In this document: piece after piece, positions 1 to 11,130 of the stretch | How the letters are laid out: each line of letters begins with the position of its first letter | Numbering within the stretch: the stretch's first letter is position 1 | DNA from: Terribacillus saccharophilus | Lineage (GTDB): Bacteria > Bacillota > Bacilli > Bacillales > Amphibacillaceae | Length of the DNA stretch: 64,000 bases | NCBI GenBank assembly: GCA_900110015.1 | Contig: FOCD01000001.1 | Span: forward strand, 806,001-870,000 | Direction of reading: 5' to 3' | Program-made: the position numbers and the translations under genes | Notes under the pieces: model-generated | Database searches by the model: none | The model's input: the letters and a program-made list of their open reading frames with translations, nothing else | Told to the model about the DNA's origin: nothing

Positions 1-2830
1 TATCCTGTCCATCCCTCTTCAATGATTCGCCGCATGACGGACAATTTTTCGCAGGAAGATCGTAGCCGCTGGCAACAGATCCATCATTGAAGAACTCGTG
101 GTACTTGCAGCCAGGGCAAACATAATGCGGCGGTAACGGGTTTACCTCGGTAATATCGGTTAGCGTCGCAATCAATGACGAGCCGACTGACCCACGAGAC
201 CCAACCAAGTATCCGTCTTCCAGTGATTTCTTCACCAGCTTATGCGAAATTAAATATATAACGGCAAATCCGTGGCCGATAATACTTTTCAGTTCCTTCT
301 CAATTCGTTTCTCGACTATTTCCGGCAATTCTTCACCATAGATGCTCCGGGCACGATCATAGCTCATCTGGCGCATTTCGTCTTCCGCACCATCAATATT
401 AGGCGTGTACAGATCTTCTTTGACCGGTTTCACATCTTCCATCATGTCAGAAACTCTCTTCGTGTTCGTCACAACGATCTCTTTCGCTTTTTCAGAAGGA
501 AGGAAATCAAAGCAAGCAAGCATTTCTGGTGTCGTGCGGAAATGGACATCAGGTAAAGTCTGTCTGCTAAGTGGGTTACCATTCTGCGACTTGATCAAGA
601 TATTTCTATACTGCTTTTCGTGCTCTTCAATATAATGCACATTACCGGTCGCAACTACCGGCTTATCCAGATCTTCACCTAGTTCGACAATGTTGCGAAG
701 GATGTCAAACAGATGTGCCTCATTCTGGACAAGCTCTTTCTCGATCAAATGATAATAGTTAGATGGCGGCTGCACTTCAATCACATCATAAAATGCCGCA
801 GCTTCTGCTGCATCTTCCTTCGATTTTTGCATCATTGCCTCGAACACTTCACCTTTGTCACAGCCTGAGCTTATAATCAAACCTTCTCGATGCTGTTCCA
901 GTTTGGAACGAGGGATTCTCGGTACACGATAAAAGTAGTCTACATGTGACATACTTACAAGCTTGTACATGTTCTTCAAGCCAGCTTCATTCTGCACATA
1001 GATTGTACAATGGTATGGACGGGAACGTTGATATGCGTTTCCTTCCCCCATGTAGTTATTTAGCTGATTGTGATTCATGATTTCTTTATTGAAGGCTTCC
1101 TTTAATAAACGCCAAAGCAAGTAACTAGTAGCTTCTGTATCGTAGATTGCGCGGTGATGCTGCGTTAATTCGATATCCAGGAATTTACACAGTGTATTCA
1201 AGCGGTGATTCTTCAGCTGCGGAAACAGGAATCTGGCAAGCTCCAGTGTATCAATAACTGCATTCGGTGCCTTCTCCAGACCAATTCGCTTGAAGCCTTG
1301 ATTTAAAAATCCCATATCGAAGCTTGCGTTATGAGCAACTAAAACATCATCGCCCATCCAAGCGTTAAAATCATTCAAAACGTCCTCGATTTCAGGCGCA
1401 TCTACAAGCATATCGTCCGTGATGCCAGTCAAGTCGATTATCGTTTGACTAAGCTTTTGATGCGGATTGGCAAATCGTTCGAAGCGGTCTACAATTTCTC
1501 CGTCATGGAACCTCACCGCAGCCAGTTCGATTATTTTATCATAGGAAGCGGATAGACCTGTCGTCTCTACGTCGAATACGATATAAGTCGCTTTCTCCAA
1601 ATTGATATCTTTGCTGTTGTATGCAATAGGAACCCCATCGTCGACAAGGTTGGCTTCCAATCCATAGATAACTTTTACATTGTTTTTCTTACCGGCAGCA
1701 AATGCTTCCGGATAACTCTGCACGACAGCATGATCCGTAATTGCGATACTTTCATGTCCGAATCTCGCTGCGGTCTCAATTAAACGGCTTGCTGATGTAA
1801 CAGCATCCATTTGACTCATAAGCGTATGTGCATGCAGTTCGACACGCTTCTCCCCTTCTTCAGCTTCATCCCGGCGAAGAGTGACGGTGATCTGGTTGAT
1901 GTCATTTGCCATCATAGTCAGTTCATTTGTGAAGTTGTCTGTCTGGATGCTTCCGCGAGCTTTTATCCACATACCTTTTTTGAGCTGCTTGAATTTATCA
2001 GCATCTTCATTACCTTTAGAGAACATCTTGATTTGGAAACTGTCTGTGTAATCCGTTACTTTCGCGATGAGTAAGTGACGGCCAGAGCGCAATTCACGGA
2101 TATCCACATCAAAAACATATCCTTGAACTGCCATACGACGTTCTTCATCCTGAATATCCTGCATCAGTGTAATTTCGTCATTAATAGCATAACCGATCAT
2201 AACTGGACCTTGAGGAGCATCATCCTGCTTCTTCGCACGTTCTTCAGAATCCTTGATAGCCTTTTGAACAAGCAAACTATCTTCCAGTGCTTTTTGCTCA
2301 CGGAATTTAGTCATTTCTTCCACGCTTTGTTCCTGAACGGTGACAGTAAGCATATAAAGGCCCGCTCCGATTTTCTCGCAATACGTCTGAAATGCAGGTT
2401 CGAGTCTTTTCTTTAAAGCACTTGCTTCTGCTTCATTTCTCGCAGTTAACATAATCTTATTACCGTTAACTGTCGGGAGCTGCGTTTGGACAAGATCCTT
2501 ATAAGCGGGTGACAGTTTGGGATAAGTTAAGACAAAATCCTTCCAATAATCCTGTATATGGTCACCTTCCACTGTATTCGTGACACATCGAATAGACCAA
2601 TTCACAGCAGCAATGTGTGCGAAGGCTTCTGTCAGCTTAGCAGTAAAGATTTTATATATAGTTGGAGGCAGCAGATTCGCCAATTGAAAATGAAAGTGCC
2701 AAGACTTTTCTTTCGGGTCGACTTCCAATCTCTCCAGCTGACTCTCCTTGAAATGAGCTTCGATAGTTTCTTTATCTAGCTGGATCTGCTCAAGGAGCAT
2801 GTCCATTTTCTCATTGCGACTTAAACTCAT
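1..2830 (-). CDS. polC: DNA polymerase III alpha subunit, Gram-positive PolC type (3' part outside window)
   Basis: Replicative DNA polymerase with built-in proofreading. The window holds about 943 N-terminal codons of a protein usually near 1430-1440 residues; the polymerase core lies beyond the left edge. Translating the minus strand from the ATG at 2830 gives a product beginning MSLSRNEKMDMLLEQ, preceded by a strong GGGGGAGG ribosome site. Visible landmarks are a PHP-domain start (VELHAHTLMSQMD, about residue 331), the DnaQ-type exonuclease motif FDVETTG near residue 419, a later YDTEATSYL motif, and a zinc-binding pair CPGC/CPSC near residues 905-930. The exonuclease is inserted in the PHP domain, which is diagnostic of PolC rather than DnaE. 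The frame stays consistent between the start and the exonuclease motif. It is the last gene seen of the dxr-rasP-proS-polC series. Confidence 0.97.
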   Translation of the reverse strand, partial: MSLSRNEKMDMLLEQIQLDKETIEAHFKESQLERLEVDPKEKSWHFHFQLANLLPPTIYKIFTAKLTEAFAHIAAVNWSIRCVTNTVEGDHIQDYWKDFVLTYPKLSPAYKDLVQTQLPTVNGNKIMLTARNEAEASALKKRLEPAFQTYCEKIGAGLYMLTVTVQEQSVEEMTKFREQKALEDSLLVQKAIKDSEERAKKQDDAPQGPVMIGYAINDEITLMQDIQDEERRMAVQGYVFDVDIRELRSGRHLLIAKVTDYTDSFQIKMFSKGNEDADKFKQLKKGMWIKARGSIQTDNFTNELTMMANDINQITVTLRRDEAEEGEKRVELHAHTLMSQMDAVTSASRLIETAARFGHESIAITDHAVVQSYPEAFAAGKKNNVKVIYGLEANLVDDGVPIAYNSKDINLEKATYIVFDVETTGLSASYDKIIELAAVRFHDGEIVDRFERFANPHQKLSQTIIDLTGITDDMLVDAPEIEDVLNDFNAWMGDDVLVAHNASFDMGFLNQGFKRIGLEKAPNAVIDTLELARFLFPQLKNHRLNTLCKFLDIELTQHHRAIYDTEATSYLLWRLLKEAFNKEIMNHNQLNNYMGEGNAYQRSRPYHCTIYVQNEAGLKNMYKLVSMSHVDYFYRVPRIPRSKLEQHREGLIISSGCDKGEVFEAMMQKSKEDAAEAAAFYDVIEVQPPSNYYHLIEKELVQNEAHLFDILRNIVELGEDLDKPVVATGNVHYIEEHEKQYRNILIKSQNGNPLSRQTLPDVHFRTTPEMLACFDFLPSEKAKEIVVTNTKRVSDMMEDVKPVKEDLYTPNIDGAEDEMRQMSYDRARSIYGEELPEIVEKRIEKELKSIIGHGFAVIYLISHKLVKKSLEDGYLVGSRGSVGSSLIATLTDITEVNPLPPHYVCPGCKYHEFFNDGSVASGYDLPAKNCPSCGESLKRDGQD

Positions 2831-2872
2831 TGTGACTTCTCCTCCCCCGCTAGTGGTACTGCGGTCTTGCGA

Positions 2873-2902
2873 AAGCCCCTGTCAAAGGATTGACAAGGGC
2901 TT
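2873..2902 (-). terminator. Stem-loop between proS and polC
   Basis: A 12-bp inverted repeat (AAGCCCTTGTCA / TGACAGGGGCTT on the minus strand, one G-U pair) with a 6-nt loop lies just after the proS stop and before polC. The run of T after it is short, so it may be a weak terminator or an mRNA-stabilising hairpin that lets some transcription continue into polC. Confidence 0.55.
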
Positions 2903-2910
2903 GTACATTT

Positions 2911-4608
2911 TTATAGATAAGCAGCTAGTTGCTCAAGCAAATCATTCTCATGTGAAACTGCTTCTTGTTCTGTATCACGGAACTTCACTTCCACTTGGCC
3001 ATCAGCGGCAAGTTTACCTACTGTGACGCGAACTGGAATACCAATCAAGTCGCTATCTGCGAATTTGACGCCGGCACGTTCCTTACGATCATCGTACAAC
3101 ACATCGACGCCCGCTTCAAGTAATCTTTCATATAGACGATCAGCCAGTTCACGCTGTTCGTCTTTTTTCGGGTTAAGACTGATCAAATGCACTTGGAATG
3201 GACTGACGGATTTAGGCCATACAATCGCACCTTCCTTGCTATGCTGTTCAACAGCAGCCGCAAGTGTACGCGATACACCAATTCCATAACATCCCATAAT
3301 AAGATTCTGAGCTTTTCCTTGCTCATCAAGGAATTTAGCCTGCATTTTTTCTGCATAAAATTCACCAAGCTTAAATACCTGTCCAACTTCGATACCTTCA
3401 GCGAATTGGATTGTACCGTTACCGTCTGGAGATGGATCACCAGCTTTGATAAATCTTAGATCTGCATATTGCTTCACTTGGAAGTCACGTTCTGGGTTCA
3501 CATTTTTATAATGGAAGCCATCTTCATTCGCTCCACAAGTTACATTAACTACATACTTAACGCTATTATCTGCAATAACGTCTATGTCTTCATGTACATT
3601 GATTGGACCAAGAGATCCAAAGCCAGCACCAAGCAATTCTTTCACTTCCGCTTCAGCAGCAAGTTCGACAATCTGTGCTTGGTAAAGGTTTTTCACCTTA
3701 ATGTCATTAATCTCATGATCTCCGCGTGAAATGACCATAACAAGACGGTCATCCACTTTGAATACAACTGCTTTTAGACCCTCTTCAAGCGTGTGACCAA
3801 GATAATCAGCCACTTCCTGCATCGTCTTAACACCAGGGGTCTCGATTTTTTCAAGAGCGAGAGCTTCCGCATCAGGCTTTTGACCTTGATCAAGTACTTC
3901 GGCCATTTCAATATTGGCTGCGTAATCTGATACATCACTGAATGCAATCGTATCTTCTCCAACAGAAGCAAGTGCCATGAATTCGTGTGTATCCTTCCCG
4001 CCCATTGCACCGGAATCAGCTACTACTGCACGGAAATTCAATCCAACTCGTTTAAAGATGCGATGGTAAGCGTCAGAGATAGTCTCATAAGCTTCATCCA
4101 AACTTTCGTAATCAGCGTGGAAACTATAAGCATCTTTCATGATAAACTCACGACCGCGCAATAGTCCAAAACGAGGACGCTGTTCATCACGGTATTTCGT
4201 TTGGATCTGATACACCGTAAGCGGTAATTTCTTATAACTGTTTAATTCATCACGTACTAAACTCGTTGTAACTTCCTCGTGAGTAGGACCAAGTGCGAAT
4301 TCCCGGTTATTCCGATCATGCATACGCATCAGCTCAGGTCCGTATACCTTCCAGCGTCCTGTTTCTTTCCATAGCTCTGCAGGCTGCAGGGCCGGCATGA
4401 GCATCTCGCTCGCACCGGTACGATCCAACTCCTCACGGATGATCGCTTCCACCTTTCGCAGCACCTTCGTACCAAGCGGCAGATAGCTGTAGATTCCAGA
4501 AGCTGTCTGGCGGATATACCCGCCTTTGACTAATAGCTGATGGCTGATTGCCTCTGCGTCAGCTGGAACTTCTCTTAGTGTTGGTATAAATGTTTTACTT
4601 TGTCGCAT
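2911..4608 (-). CDS. proS: Prolyl-tRNA synthetase, bacterial type with editing domain
   Basis: Charges tRNA-Pro with proline using ATP in the cytoplasm. The 565-residue length matches the bacterial-type enzyme, which has an insertion (editing) domain between class II motifs 2 and 3. Visible motifs are GPTHEE at residues 107-112, motif 2 ([16 protein letters not shown], 140-155) and motif 3 ([10 protein letters not shown], about residue 440), followed by an anticodon-binding C-terminal domain. The ATG at 4608 has an AGAGGTGG ribosome site. It follows rasP by 15 bases and is probably cotranscribed with it. No T-box leader fits in this short gap, so tRNA-dependent control is not evident here. 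Confidence 0.97.
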   Translation of the reverse strand: MRQSKTFIPTLREVPADAEAISHQLLVKGGYIRQTASGIYSYLPLGTKVLRKVEAIIREELDRTGASEMLMPALQPAELWKETGRWKVYGPELMRMHDRNNREFALGPTHEEVTTSLVRDELNSYKKLPLTVYQIQTKYRDEQRPRFGLLRGREFIMKDAYSFHADYESLDEAYETISDAYHRIFKRVGLNFRAVVADSGAMGGKDTHEFMALASVGEDTIAFSDVSDYAANIEMAEVLDQGQKPDAEALALEKIETPGVKTMQEVADYLGHTLEEGLKAVVFKVDDRLVMVISRGDHEINDIKVKNLYQAQIVELAAEAEVKELLGAGFGSLGPINVHEDIDVIADNSVKYVVNVTCGANEDGFHYKNVNPERDFQVKQYADLRFIKAGDPSPDGNGTIQFAEGIEVGQVFKLGEFYAEKMQAKFLDEQGKAQNLIMGCYGIGVSRTLAAAVEQHSKEGAIVWPKSVSPFQVHLISLNPKKDEQRELADRLYERLLEAGVDVLYDDRKERAGVKFADSDLIGIPVRVTVGKLAADGQVEVKFRDTEQEAVSHENDLLEQLAAYL

Positions 4609-4623
4609 TCTTCCACCTCTGCA

Positions 4624-5889
4624 TCATAAAAATAGCCGCTGTATATCATTCCAAGTGACCACAATCATCAAAAGCATGAGCAAAGCAAATCCAATGAAAT
4701 GGACTACTGCTTCTTTTTGTGGTTCAACTGGCTTACCTCTTAATGCTTCCACACCGATGAACAACAAACGTCCACCATCAAGTGCGGGCAGCGGGACGAG
4801 GTTAACGATCCCAAGATTGACACTGAGCAATGCTGTCCATTGGATCAGATTAATCAATCCCGTTTTTACTACTTGATCTGTCGCATCATAGATACCTACT
4901 GGACCAGAAAGCGCATTGATACTAAGCTGACCAGTTATGAGCTGTCCTAAATTGGTTATGATCATTGTTCCGAATTCCCAAGTTTGCTGGAAAGTATAAG
5001 GAATTGCACCTAAGAAACTTTTCTCCATTGCAAGTGTTACACCGATTTGGCCGATTTGCTGATCGCCATTTTCAACAAGCGCAGGAGTCATCAGAAGCTG
5101 CTGCTCAGCACCGTCCCGGACGATTGTAGCCTCAAGTTCTCTTTCGGGGTTCTCTCGCACGATAGTCGTGAACTCTTCCCAAGTTTGCACAGGTGTTCCA
5201 TCGATTGCTGTAATTTCATCTCCCGACTGAATCCCAGCTTCTTGTGCAGCTGATCCGTCTTGTACAGTACCTACGGCTGCGTTGTCAGCTGGTACTCCCT
5301 GTATTAGAGCAAGTATGAAAAACAACACAAGCGCAAGCAGGAAATTCATCATCGGACCGGCAAACAATTGCATTGCTCGCTGCCGCTTGTTCTTAGAAGC
5401 GAATTGTCGGTTATATGGAGCGATTTGAGTTTCTGTCTCATCCATAACGTACATAGCTTTCTCATGGACTGGGAAAGAAAGTCGTTCTTCCTCACCTATC
5501 TCATAACCATATATCAGCAGGCTATGATCCAAATCTGCACTTTCAACTTCAATGACGCGTGCATAAGGATGCTTGGATTTATTATTGACGATAATCTTTG
5601 TTACTTCCTGTTTGTCATTGAATTCCAGACCGATATGATGACCAGGCTTCAACTCCACGATTTCCGGATCTTCACCGGCAACGCGGACATATCCCCCAAT
5701 CGGGAGTAGTCTGATCGTATAAAGTGTCTCGTTTTTCATCCAGGAGAAGATCTTCGGTCCAAAACCGATGGCGAATTCACGTGCTAGCATTCCAGCACGC
5801 TTCGCAAAAATCAAATGTCCGAGTTCGTGCACGAAAACGAGCAGCCCGAACACTAGGATAAACGCAATAATAGTTGTCACAATGGGCAC
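4624..5889 (-). CDS. rasP: Site-2 intramembrane zinc metalloprotease RasP/RseP
   Basis: Membrane protease of the S2P family. In B. subtilis it cleaves anti-sigma factors such as RsiW and FtsL, and signal peptide remnants. The 421-residue product has HELGH at residues 21-25 within the first membrane helix (zinc ligands and catalytic Glu), a PDZ domain around residues 210-270, and the third zinc-ligand motif NLVPLPALDGG near residue 360, plus further membrane helices at the C-terminus. Two GTG codons could start it: 5889, or 5880, which has better spacing from an AGGTG ribosome site. It lies 6 bases downstream of dxr and 15 upstream of proS. Confidence 0.95.
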   Translation of the reverse strand: MPIVTTIIAFILVFGLLVFVHELGHLIFAKRAGMLAREFAIGFGPKIFSWMKNETLYTIRLLPIGGYVRVAGEDPEIVELKPGHHIGLEFNDKQEVTKIIVNNKSKHPYARVIEVESADLDHSLLIYGYEIGEEERLSFPVHEKAMYVMDETETQIAPYNRQFASKNKRQRAMQLFAGPMMNFLLALVLFFILALIQGVPADNAAVGTVQDGSAAQEAGIQSGDEITAIDGTPVQTWEEFTTIVRENPERELEATIVRDGAEQQLLMTPALVENGDQQIGQIGVTLAMEKSFLGAIPYTFQQTWEFGTMIITNLGQLITGQLSINALSGPVGIYDATDQVVKTGLINLIQWTALLSVNLGIVNLVPLPALDGGRLLFIGVEALRGKPVEPQKEAVVHFIGFALLMLLMIVVTWNDIQRLFL

Positions 5890-5895
5890 CTGCCT

Positions 5896-7041
5896 TTATT
5901 GGATATAGGACCTCACTTGACTCCGCGTGAGACGATCTGTTTCCATGATTGTTTCCAAAGAAGGGAAAGATTCATAGACATGTGCATCTAGTGCGCGCGC
6001 TACATAATCCTCTATTGTCAGGAAAGAGATCTTCCCTGCAAGAAACAACGCTACAGCCTCCTCATTTGCAGCATTCAATACGGTAGTGGCAGTGCCGCCG
6101 GCTTTGCCTGCTTCGTATGCCATACGCAAACAAGGAAATCGTTCCATACTCATTTCTTCAAAGTGGAGTTTGCCTATTTCCACTAAGTTTAACCTTTTTG
6201 AAACGGCTAAATCAAGTCTTTCAGGGTAGGTGAGTGCGTACTGGATCGGAACCCGCATATCTGGTGTACCAAGCTGGGCAAGGACACTGTAATCCTTATA
6301 CTCTACCATGGAATGAATGATGCTCTCCCTGTGCTGTACAACCTCGATATCATCATAATCGATTCCAAATAGCCAATGTGCTTCGATAACTTCCAAACCT
6401 TTGTTCATCATCGTTGCAGAATCGATGGTGATTTTTTGGCCCATACTCCAGTTCGGATGGCGCAGAGCATCTTCCAGCGTTACTTGTTTAAGCTCATCCC
6501 TCGTCTTATCGCGGAAACTTCCGCCAGAAGCGGTAATGATCAGCTTGTTTACGTCCTCAAGCTTTTCCCCATTCAGGCATTGGAAAATAGCTGCGTGTTC
6601 ACTATCTACCGGAAGCAGATTTACACCATGTTTCTTCGCTTCAGCCATGACAAGATGACCAGCTGAAACCAGCGTTTCCTTATTGGCGAATGCTACCTGC
6701 TTCTTAGCACGGATTGCTTCTAGCGTCGCTTCAAGTCCGATACTGCCGAGAACAGCATTTACGACAACATCGACCTCACCCGCTGAAGAGATTGCTACCA
6801 TTCCAGTGGAACCGACCAGGATTTCTGCATGCGGAAGTGTCTGATGAAGTTTCTCTTTTGTTTGTTCATCCTGTACAACTACTACAGCCGGTTCGAACTC
6901 CTTGATAAGCGGCAACGCTTTTTCAATGTTTCGCCCAAATGCCATACTGTGAAGTCGAAATGCTTCCGGATGGTTGCGGATGACATCCAATGTCTGCAGA
7001 CCGATTGAACCGGTTGCACCTAATAATGCGATTGTTTTCAT
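5896..7041 (-). CDS. dxr: 1-deoxy-D-xylulose 5-phosphate reductoisomerase
   Basis: Second step of the MEP isoprenoid pathway: converts DXP to MEP with NADPH. The 381-residue product starts with the dinucleotide-binding motif GATGSIG and contains the active-site segments [18 protein letters not shown] and [18 protein letters not shown] typical of the family. The ATG is preceded by AGAGGAG. It sits between cdsA and rasP, as in other Bacilli, and near uppS, which uses the pathway's C5 units to make undecaprenyl diphosphate for the cell wall. Confidence 0.97.
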   Translation of the reverse strand: MKTIALLGATGSIGLQTLDVIRNHPEAFRLHSMAFGRNIEKALPLIKEFEPAVVVVQDEQTKEKLHQTLPHAEILVGSTGMVAISSAGEVDVVVNAVLGSIGLEATLEAIRAKKQVAFANKETLVSAGHLVMAEAKKHGVNLLPVDSEHAAIFQCLNGEKLEDVNKLIITASGGSFRDKTRDELKQVTLEDALRHPNWSMGQKITIDSATMMNKGLEVIEAHWLFGIDYDDIEVVQHRESIIHSMVEYKDYSVLAQLGTPDMRVPIQYALTYPERLDLAVSKRLNLVEIGKLHFEEMSMERFPCLRMAYEAGKAGGTATTVLNAANEEAVALFLAGKISFLTIEDYVARALDAHVYESFPSLETIMETDRLTRSQVRSYIQ

Positions 7042-7066
7042 CGGACACGCTCCTCTTTATACTCTA

Positions 7067-7891
7067 TTAAATGAATTGAATTAAATGCAGGATCGGGAAA
7101 ACAAAAATCATACTGTCGAAACGATCCAATATTCCGCCATGTCCCGGCAGGATTTTCCCAGAATCTTTTACAAGGTAATGACGTTTAAAAGCAGATTCAA
7201 CCATATCTCCAAGCTGTCCGAAGAGAGCAATCAAGATACATACTCCCGCAACAATTAAAATGGAGCTGCTTACTGGGGAAATAAACTGGAATACAATTCC
7301 TGCTACACAGCCAAGAACGAGGCCGCCTATTCCTCCTTCGATTGTCTTGTTCGGACTGATTGTAGGCCAGAGCTTACGTTTACCGAAAGCTTTTCCAAAG
7401 AAATAAGCTCCCGAGTCAGTTGCCCAAATAACAACCAGGACAAAAATGAACTTGGACAATCCTGATACCGTATGGCCTCCAATTATTTCATCCGGAGCGT
7501 TCCTCGTAATAATGAAATAGAGGAAACCAAAACCGACATATACAACCGTAATCAGCAGGAATCCTGCATCTTCGAAAGTGAATCGGTTCTTAGCCAGTAC
7601 TGTGTAGCTCAACAGTAGAATAACGGAGAATAACAGGATATCCGTTTTATTGATATGTAAATCAAACATTTTGTTGATCATGCCCAGGTCTGGGGCCAAT
7701 AGCCCCCATAGCAACAGGACACTCACGACAGATGGTACTTTATATTTCGCGATTTTGCGCATACGCAACAGCTCGATGAAGGCGATGGTTGCGATCAAAT
7801 AAATAAACGCCTCAAACCATGCCCCGCCAAGCAGTACAAATATCATGAAGAATATGCCTGCGATAATCGCTGTGATCAATCGTTGCTTCAT
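7067..7891 (-). CDS. cdsA: Phosphatidate cytidylyltransferase (CDP-diglyceride synthase)
   Basis: Makes CDP-diacylglycerol from phosphatidic acid and CTP, the branch point of phospholipid synthesis in the membrane. The 274-residue protein is very hydrophobic with about seven or eight membrane segments. Near the C-terminus it carries the CDP-diglyceride synthase signature, visible as SAFKRHYLVKDSGKILPGHG followed by GILDRFDS. A GAGGTGA ribosome site precedes the ATG. It is 15 bases downstream of uppS and 25 upstream of dxr in the same orientation, so one transcript is likely. Confidence 0.96.
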   Translation of the reverse strand: MKQRLITAIIAGIFFMIFVLLGGAWFEAFIYLIATIAFIELLRMRKIAKYKVPSVVSVLLLWGLLAPDLGMINKMFDLHINKTDILLFSVILLLSYTVLAKNRFTFEDAGFLLITVVYVGFGFLYFIITRNAPDEIIGGHTVSGLSKFIFVLVVIWATDSGAYFFGKAFGKRKLWPTISPNKTIEGGIGGLVLGCVAGIVFQFISPVSSSILIVAGVCILIALFGQLGDMVESAFKRHYLVKDSGKILPGHGGILDRFDSMIFVFPILHLIQFI

Positions 7892-7906
7892 TGTTAAATA
7901 TTCACC

Positions 7907-8671
7907 TCAAATACCGCCATAGCGCCGTTTTCTGTTCTGGAAATCACTGACCGCCTGCTCGAAAAGCAGTTCATCAAAATCAGGCCACAATACTTCCGTG
8001 AACCATAGCTCTGAATAAGCGCTCTGCCAAAGCAGAAAATTGCTTAATCGATGCTCGCCGCTTGTACGGATAATTAAATCCGGGTCTGCCAATTTTTCAG
8101 TATATAAATAGCGGGAAATACATGTCTCATCGATATCTTCCATTTGAAGTTTCTTGTCGGAGATATCCTTCATCATACTTTGTACAGCATGAACAAGCTC
8201 GTATCGTCCACCATAATTCAATGCGAAGTTGAGTATAAGACCATCGTTATGTTTCGTCTGCTCCATCGCTTCTCTGATTGCTTCCTTAGTAAAGGAAGGC
8301 AAACCTTCAAAATCTCCAATCGTCTGTACCTTAACGTTCTCTTCAATGAGCTCAGGCAGGTAAGTCGTTAGAAACTCCTTTGGCAGCTTCATCAAAAAAT
8401 CTACTTCTGCCTGCGGCCGTTTCCAGTTCTCTTTGGAAAAAGCATACAGTGTAAGTACCTTCACATCGATCCGATTCGCAGCTTTTACAATCCGTCTGAC
8501 AGTTGTCATCCCTTCTTTGTGTCCTGCAATTCTGGGAAGACCGCGCTTTTTAGCCCAGCGTCCATTTCCATCCATGATAATTGCCACGTGTCCTGGAATG
8601 TTTTCGAGCTTTAGAGTCGATGGCTGTAAGTCTATTCTTCTTTTCCTATTGAAAAAAGGAAGTTTAATCAT
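7907..8671 (-). CDS. uppS: Undecaprenyl diphosphate synthase (cis-prenyltransferase)
   Basis: Condenses isopentenyl diphosphate units onto farnesyl diphosphate to make the C55 lipid carrier for peptidoglycan and teichoic acids. The 254-residue protein shows the family motif IIMDGNGRWAKKRG with the catalytic Asp at residue 34, and the C-terminal RTSGEHRLSNFLLWQ and SELWFTEVLWPDF motifs that bind IPP and metal. The start at 8671 has a GGAGG ribosome site. It follows a terminator after frr and so may begin a new transcript leading to cdsA, dxr and rasP, though no convincing promoter was read in the gap. Confidence 0.97.
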   Translation of the reverse strand: MIKLPFFNRKRRIDLQPSTLKLENIPGHVAIIMDGNGRWAKKRGLPRIAGHKEGMTTVRRIVKAANRIDVKVLTLYAFSKENWKRPQAEVDFLMKLPKEFLTTYLPELIEENVKVQTIGDFEGLPSFTKEAIREAMEQTKHNDGLILNFALNYGGRYELVHAVQSMMKDISDKKLQMEDIDETCISRYLYTEKLADPDLIIRTSGEHRLSNFLLWQSAYSELWFTEVLWPDFDELLFEQAVSDFQNRKRRYGGI

Positions 8672-8763
8672 TTTGAATCCTCCATTGGGCTTTTTTCTCT
8701 GCTGACTGAAAAGAGCCAGAGGCGCCCTGCGCAGTACTGCTCATTGCTTCTCGCAAAAAGAGC

Positions 8764-8787
8764 AAAAACCCCCTTTAGCAAGAGGGT
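8764..8787 (-). terminator. Intrinsic terminator after frr
   Basis: On the minus strand ACCCTCTT-GCTA-AAGGGGGT forms an 8-bp stem with a tetraloop, followed by TTTTT. It lies about 30 bases past the frr stop codon and would end the rpsB-tsf-pyrH-frr transcript before uppS. Confidence 0.8.
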
Positions 8788-8817
8788 CTTGTACTACTTA
8801 TTTTACATGGTTAAGGG

Positions 8818-9374
8818 TCAAACTTCCAATATTTCTTTTTCTTTGTCTTTTGCAAGACCTTCAAGCTGGGTGATGTGCTTATCCGTTTCCGTCTGCACAT
8901 CATCCTGGAAGCCTTTTAGTTCATCAGCTGTGATTTCTTTATTCTTCTCAGCTTTTTTCAATTGATCGTTGCTGTCACGGCGAATATTACGGATTTGTAC
9001 TTTCGCCTCTTCTAGATATTTAGAAACGACTTTTACTAAATCCTTACGTCGCTCCTCTGTCAATGCAGGGATGCTAAGACGAATTAAATTACCGTCACTA
9101 GAAGGAGATAGGCCAAGATCAGCTTTTTGGATAGCTTTTTCGATATCGGAGATCGCTGTTTTGTCGTAAGGTGTGATAACAAGCATGCGTGCTTCTGGAG
9201 CTGTAATACTTGCTAGTTGGTTTAAAGGTGTGGAAGCACCATAGTAATCTGCATAGACGCTATCCAAAAGAGATGGGTTCGCACGTCCAGCACGGACAGT
9301 CGCCAGCTGTCTGGAGAAAGCCTGTACTGCCTGTGTCATCTTGCTTTTCGCATCAGAAATGATTGCTGTTGACA

Positions 9375-9375
<1 letters not shown>
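8818..9375 (-). CDS. frr: Ribosome recycling factor
   Basis: Splits post-termination ribosomes together with EF-G. At 185 residues it has the normal family length. It is rich in charged helices, with the characteristic N-terminal segment containing [15 protein letters not shown] and the C-terminal helix ending DKEKEILEV. The start overlaps the end of pyrH by one base (TAATG-type junction), with an AGGGGG ribosome site inside pyrH, so translation is probably coupled. Last gene of the rpsB-tsf-pyrH-frr group. Confidence 0.97.
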
Positions 9376-10166
<791 letters not shown>

Positions 10167-11048
10167 TTATTTTTTAACTTGGCTCATTACTTCGTCAACG
10201 AAGTTATCTTCACGTTTTTCCATACCTTCGCCCACTTCATAACGAACAAAGTTAACTACAGAAGCACCTTTGTCGGATACGTATTTCTTCACTTTTTGAT
10301 CTGGATCTTTAATGAAGCTTTGTTCAAGCAAGCAGATCTCTTCGAAGAATTTACCAAGACGGCCTTCTACCATCTTCTCAACGATGTTTTCTGGCTTACC
10401 TTCGTTTAGAGCTTGTGTTTTCAATACTTCGCGCTCACGTTCTACTTCGTCAGCAGCAACTGCATCACGGGAAACGTAACGAGGGTTAACCGCAGCGATG
10501 TGCATTGCAACGTCTTTACCAAGCTCTGCATCAGTAGTACCATCAAGCAATGCCAATACACCGATACGTCCGCCGCCATGTGTGTAAGCGCCGAATGCTT
10601 GGTTGTCTTCTTTGCTTGCAAGTGCGAAGCGGCGAAGAGAAATCTTTTCTCCGATTTTCGCGATAGCAGCATTGATGTATTCACCAACAGTTTGGTCACC
10701 ATTGATTTTTTGTTCCAATGCTTCTTCTACGTTAGCTGGTTTGTTAGTAAGGATATGCTGAGCAAGATCGTTCAATAGTGTTTTGAACTGATCGTTCTTT
10801 GTAACAAAGTCAGTTTCACAGTTAACTTCAAGCAATACTGCATGATCGCCTTCTGTTGCGATGAAAGTTAAACCTTCTGCAGCGATACGATCTGCTTTCT
10901 TAGCAGCTTTCGCAATACCATTCTCGCGAAGGTAATCAATCGCTTTCTCCATGTCACCATCTGTTTGTGTCAAAGCTTTTTTACAATCCATCATACCTGC
11001 GCCAGTTTTTTCGCGCAATTCTTTTACCATTTGTGCCGTGATTGCCAT
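10167..11048 (-). CDS. tsf: Translation elongation factor Ts
   Basis: Guanine nucleotide exchange factor for EF-Tu. The 293-residue product starts [20 protein letters not shown], the conserved UBA-like N-terminal domain, and contains the EF-Tu-contacting [10 protein letters not shown] motif in the core. The start at 11048 was chosen over an upstream in-frame codon because of an AAGGAGG site and family alignment. It pairs with rpsB upstream, with a hairpin between them. Confidence 0.97.
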   Translation of the reverse strand: MAITAQMVKELREKTGAGMMDCKKALTQTDGDMEKAIDYLRENGIAKAAKKADRIAAEGLTFIATEGDHAVLLEVNCETDFVTKNDQFKTLLNDLAQHILTNKPANVEEALEQKINGDQTVGEYINAAIAKIGEKISLRRFALASKEDNQAFGAYTHGGGRIGVLALLDGTTDAELGKDVAMHIAAVNPRYVSRDAVAADEVEREREVLKTQALNEGKPENIVEKMVEGRLGKFFEEICLLEQSFIKDPDQKVKKYVSDKGASVVNFVRYEVGEGMEKREDNFVDEVMSQVKK

Positions 11049-11085
11049 CGTAAATGCCTCCTTAGGGTTTGGACAATTCATTTCT

Positions 11086-11124
11086 TGAAAAAAGGGTGAT
11101 AAAAGGTCCCCCCTTATCACCCTT
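11086..11124 (-). terminator. Attenuator/terminator hairpin between rpsB and tsf
   Basis: Minus strand AAGGGTGATAA ... TTATCACCCTT is an 11-bp perfect stem followed by TTTTTTC, just after the rpsB stop codon. Since tsf has no obvious promoter of its own, this is likely a partial terminator that sets the rpsB:tsf ratio. Confidence 0.7.
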
Positions 11125-11130
11125 CATCCA

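Noticed and set aside
4600-4625. Possible T-box leader before proS
   Set aside because: Only 15 bases separate rasP and proS; there is no room for a specifier stem and antiterminator.
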